DNA of 64,000 bases from Forficula auricularia. Lineage: Eukaryota > Arthropoda > Insecta > Dermaptera > Forficulidae. A model generated the notes under the pieces. It was given only the letters and a program-made list of their open reading frames with translations. It did no database searches and was not told where the DNA came from. A program made the translations under genes and the position numbers. The DNA lies in NCBI GenBank assembly GCA_024734495.1, contig JALMQS010000828.1:1351101-1415100 (forward strand). Reading direction: 5' to 3'. The stretch's first letter is position 1. Every line of letters starts with the position of its first letter. Shown here piece after piece: positions 60,831 to 64,000 of this stretch.

Positions 60831-62279
60831 TGAATTCTACCAGTCCGTCTCTCCAAAAAGAAAATATTTCTAATTAATATCTTTTACCGAGAGTATCACC
60901 AAAAGACACTCTTAAATATAATCCTTGAATTTTTTTATTTTCATTTATAATAAATAATTTCTTTTAAATTCATTAGTTTCGAAATTATGTTAAAATTAAA
61001 AAAAATATATATATATTATATTTCTTTGAATATAAATTTCAAAGTCCAAAAAATAAATAAATATAACATATAAGCTATATATTTATTTGAACAGTAGAAA
61101 TTTTAAACTCATCGGCAAAAAATTGGATCAATTGAAAATTTTTAGAAAATTTCCCTTATTTAATGTAAATGTATAAAATACAATTTTTTTGTTTATCTAT
61201 AGGTATATATTCTTTATAAAATAATTAGTGAATTAAAAAAAAAAAAATGAGTTTGGATTTTCGATCGAAATTTTCTCAAGATTTTCAACTGAACCATTTT
61301 TTTGCCGATTACCGTTTATATATTTATTATTCATCCCACTTTAAAAATTATCAAAAAGGTATGCTTGATTTTAATTAATTTTTTTATTTATTTGGATTCA
61401 AGAACGTGCAACACCTATAAATCAAGGTTGACTCTTGAATCCCAGAAAGAAGTTTTAAGAAAATTCAGAGTATGGGGATAGAATACATTAGTTTTAGGAG
61501 TTGAGAGATTTTAATTTGAATAAAATAACAAAGTGCCTAATTGCAATTTTTATTATAAAACAAATCATATAAAACGTTTTGATTACTAAGGCTATGAATG
61601 TTTGAATTAGTTAAGTAAATAACTTGAAAGCTCTTAAATAATAAGTAAAATAAAATAATAAGTTGAATAAATTTGATTCAAAATATCTATCATTATTGAC
61701 ATATAAATATATATTTACTTTTATTTACATCATGCAATAGACACATTCTTTAATTTATTCTTTATATATTTAAAAACAAAACAAAAAATAGCTAATTTGT
61801 ATTCTCCTTTGAAAAGATCTCATTCTTCTTTCTCAAACCAGTGGTGCATGAACTACAAGCATTCGACACTCGTTATATTTATTGATTTGCATAAGAATCC
61901 AAGAAATGAATTCTTCATATATAAGACTTCCTTAAAAATAAAATTCACTTTGAAAATAGAATCTAAAAAACTTTCGAGAAAAGTCGTAAATGACTCAGTT
62001 GAGTAAATTTGATCCTAGTAAATTAATAATTCCCTAAATAGATGTAAAATAAATTAAATATCCTGTTGGAATGAGTCAAAGTACCCACACTATGTTTTTT
62101 TGTTTAATGGGTTAAGAGCAATAACAAGTGCACTTGGTTAAGGAAGAGGAATCCTTATTGGTTTAACGGTTTCCCTTTTTGTTTGAAAGATGGCTTCTCT
62201 GCATTCTTAATTTTAGATTTATGATAATCAGTAGAAGTGAACTGATGATTAACGTCCTTGGTTGTTTTGTGTTTTACAG

Positions 62280-62464
62280 CAGCTGCCGGGGGCGGAGGTG
62301 GCGGATCTCCTGGAAGTACAGGCGGGGGTGTCTGTCTTCTGGCCGGCGGCGGTGGTGGTCCATCCAACAATCTACCTTCCTTGGGCTTTCACAATGTTCA
62401 TGGAGACAACATCCGGATTTCCCGAGACGGAGCCGTAGCAAGGCGAGCCGAGTCCTTTTGCAAG
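62280..62464 (+). CDS. neur: neuralized (neur) orthologue, coding exon 2: start of the first NHR domain (partial gene)
   Basis: Exon bounded by an acceptor after a pyrimidine-rich tract (gtgttttacag, ending 62279) and a donor gtatac at 62465. It supplies the last two bases of a split Ala codon and then 61 codons. The first half is a low-complexity Gly-rich linker (three Gly blocks). The second half carries FHNVHGDNIRISRDG followed by a basic ARRAESFCK, which matches the opening beta strands of the first Neuralized homology repeat, the domain that binds Delta. The exon ends after a complete Lys codon (phase 0), inside the NHR. The remaining NHR1, NHR2 and RING exons must lie beyond 64000. A proline-rich reading of the opposite strand here is only the mirror of the Gly repeats. 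The motif is highly characteristic; NEURL4 is a less likely alternative. Confidence 0.85.
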
Positions 62465-62828
62465 GTATACATCAATTGAAACCACAATTTTTTTAAATGA
62501 TCTAGCGAACGAACTTTTTACGGTTTCAGTTTTTATCATTGTTTGACGAAAGGCATACATAATGGAGAAATCCGCATCCTAGAAATAAGATATGTTAGAA
62601 CATGGGAATTAAAAACTAATAAAAATTTAAAATTTTAATTTTTTGTACCATGAACACATATTGTAATTTCTTTTTTACTTTTATTATAAAACTTAATATA
62701 CAAGGTTAGTTACTAATAAAAATAAACTAAGGCCAATGATGATGTTAATGCATACATGCTTTATTTTAGTTATTAATAAAAGTAAAAAATTAACATCAAT
62801 GACGCCAGGGTACAGTTGATAGAATAGG

Positions 62829-62900
62829 GACCGGTTAGCTCATTTGGTAGAGCATCTGCGCTAGAAATGAGAAAGGGCGGAATTCGAGATGTTGTGCATA
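62829..62900 (+). repeat. tRNA-like sequence (SINE head or tRNA relic)
   Basis: ggttagctcatttggtagagc is a good A-box-bearing D-arm. The following anticodon region is unpaired and the B-box region (gggcggaattcgag) is poor, so a functional tRNA is unlikely. It lies in the intron following neur exon 2. Confidence 0.4.
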
Positions 62901-63889
62901 TGCTTAAAAATTACAGATGTATTATTATTGTACAAATTTTAATCTTCAAAAAGAGCTTGAAATAATATTCAAAGGGTCCATAGCAGGATTCCAAGATGAT
63001 AGAAAAAATAAATTTAGGTATATTATAGATAAATGGACTGTATTTCTTTAGTTAGAGAGTATACGCATATATCTGTATAGTTATTCTTCAATGTAATGTA
63101 AATTTAGTGATCGGAAATCTCTGTAATTTTCTTTAAAAAATACATAAATTAAACATATTTAAATGATCCGATATTGTTTAAATATTAAAATATTTTTAAA
63201 AATTTACATTTTTGAATTAATAAGAATTAAGGGTCTATCAGGATTTCGAAAAGATAGAAGAAAAAAGAATTTATAAATAAATGGACTGTAAATCTGAAGT
63301 TAAAGAGTATATATCTCTAGTCATTCTTAAAAGTAATGTCAATTTAATTATACTTAAATATTTCAAATATACATAGATAACTAACTGCCTTGATAAATAT
63401 GTTCTCTTGAAAATCTATAATTTCTTGATTAGTTCCGAATACAATATCTTGATTCAACATGTGTGATAAAAGCGACTGCTGTCAGACGTACGAATTATAA
63501 ATAAATAAGGGTGTAAAAGAGGGTGGGCTGGAAAGAAGTTACAACAGAGGATATGGCAACAGATGGATAGGGCGAAAGAAAATGATTTCCTCTTAAGCAG
63601 AAGGCAAAGGAGAACAGACGGACGATAAGAATTCAACTTTCTTTTCTAAATACCCTTCAGTTGGTTCATTATGACAGACATTAACTTTTTTATTATTGAA
63701 ATTTCGATTCCTTTTTTTTTTTTTCAAATTAATACATTTATCATCAAGAGACATCCTTTTTAGATTGGCAAACTCGTTTCTGTGAGAGCCTGATAGTTAG
63801 GCAACCATGCTCTGATCCCGGTTAAGCTCCGTGCTTCTACAATAGAAACATACAGTAATTATAAAATAGTTAAAGTAATCGCTCTTTTA

Positions 63890-63935
63890 ATGAATAAATC
63901 AATGAGTGTGTCTTCTGCTTGATGTGAAAATTACA
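63890..63935 (+). repeat. Solo arm fragment of the 7.2-kb foldback family
   Basis: ataaatcaatgagtgtgtct followed by tctgcttgatg, the family's inner arm motif. Confidence 0.5.
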
Positions 63936-64000
63936 CAGGTCTACAGTCATTTATTGAAGAATGTCTTAATAATTTTTAATGATACCTAATAAACATGGAC

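Larger units (their letters stand above)
55017..62279 (+). other. neur intron 1 (7.26 kb)
   Basis: Phase-1 intron from donor gtgagt to acceptor ttttacag. It contains a 290-bp foldback (55545-55835), degenerate foldback copies (56296-56442, 58395-58470), a poly-C/poly-G-containing GC-rich stretch around 56750-56880 with a CAGCTG E-box, a GC-rich block at 60150-60480 with a CSL-type motif, and a repeat-family copy at 60712-60830. The rest is AT-rich with no further exon that I can support. The ORF at 57682-57900 has a fair ATG context but no recognisable domain. Confidence 0.65.
62465..64000. other. neur intron 2 (start), AT-rich
   Basis: Follows the donor at 62465. Apart from the tRNA-like relic and the foldback arm fragment, I see AT-rich sequence with a loosely repeated pair of segments (about 62970-63130 and 63230-63360, both with a 'ggactgtatttct' / 'ggactgtaaatct' and 'gagtatat' motif). 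No exon can be supported. Confidence 0.4.

Noticed and set aside
62155..62370. Proline-rich open frame on the minus strand
   Set aside because: It is the reverse complement of the Gly-rich linker in neur exon 2.
62829..62900. Functional tRNA gene
   Set aside because: Only the A-box side is convincing; the anticodon arm and acceptor ends do not pair.
63785..63850. Segment with a 5S rRNA- or tRNA-like phrase (gatcccggttaagctcc)
   Set aside because: Does not fold into a tRNA and lacks the conserved 5S internal control region.

Overview
This is eukaryotic nuclear DNA, almost certainly from an arthropod and probably an insect. It is very AT-rich, has one spliced gene with canonical GT-AG signals, and is packed with decayed class II transposons, foldback elements, tRNA-derived SINEs, a LINE 3' end and simple repeats. 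There is no bacterial-type gene organisation. I cannot name the species. Elements close to the 'accgacttcaaaaaaggagg' repeat, widespread in insects, fit this placement.

One host gene can be supported. The plus strand carries the 5' end of a neuralized (neur) orthologue: a TATA box (54411-54418), a GC-rich leader, coding exon 1 (54959-55016), a 7.26-kb phase-1 intron and coding exon 2 (62280-62464), which opens the first Neuralized homology repeat. The rest of the gene lies beyond the window. The 54 kb upstream is an intergenic, transposon-rich landscape.

Layout. 1-3940: a 154-bp direct-repeat pair, a ~175-bp degenerate satellite, and two facing copies of an element with an internal ~118-bp minisatellite. 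5270-5690: ~116-bp tandem repeat. 7234-7668: long-armed foldback whose arms recur across the window. 7792-8617: hAT-type non-autonomous element, recurring at 31674-32487 and 48127-48915. 8683-15075: possible 6.4-kb element bounded by ~170-bp inverted repeats and holding several small MITEs and a LINE fragment. 20500-22919: decayed hAT (ZBED5/FAM200-like transposase) inserted in a SINE copy with an 8-bp target duplication. 23515-24170: LINE 3' end. 27791-28230 and 35745-36506: tRNA-derived SINE-B copies, one pair head to head. 29951-30666 and 51931-52690: large palindromic elements. 32497-33378: internally deleted mariner. 33664-34180: twin hairpins. 36512-36879: hairpin-capped 63-bp tandem array. 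36960-37147 and 53281-53469: tRNA-derived SINE-A with A-tails. 43818-44552: paired MITEs. 45521-45595: perfect palindrome. 51269-51787: hAT MITE. 53890-54143: C-rich strand-asymmetric tract ending in (TA)n, just upstream of neur.

No intact transposase or reverse transcriptase remains, so the mobile elements are relics or depend on machinery encoded elsewhere. All family assignments come from reading motifs and terminal structures by eye; no database search was possible.
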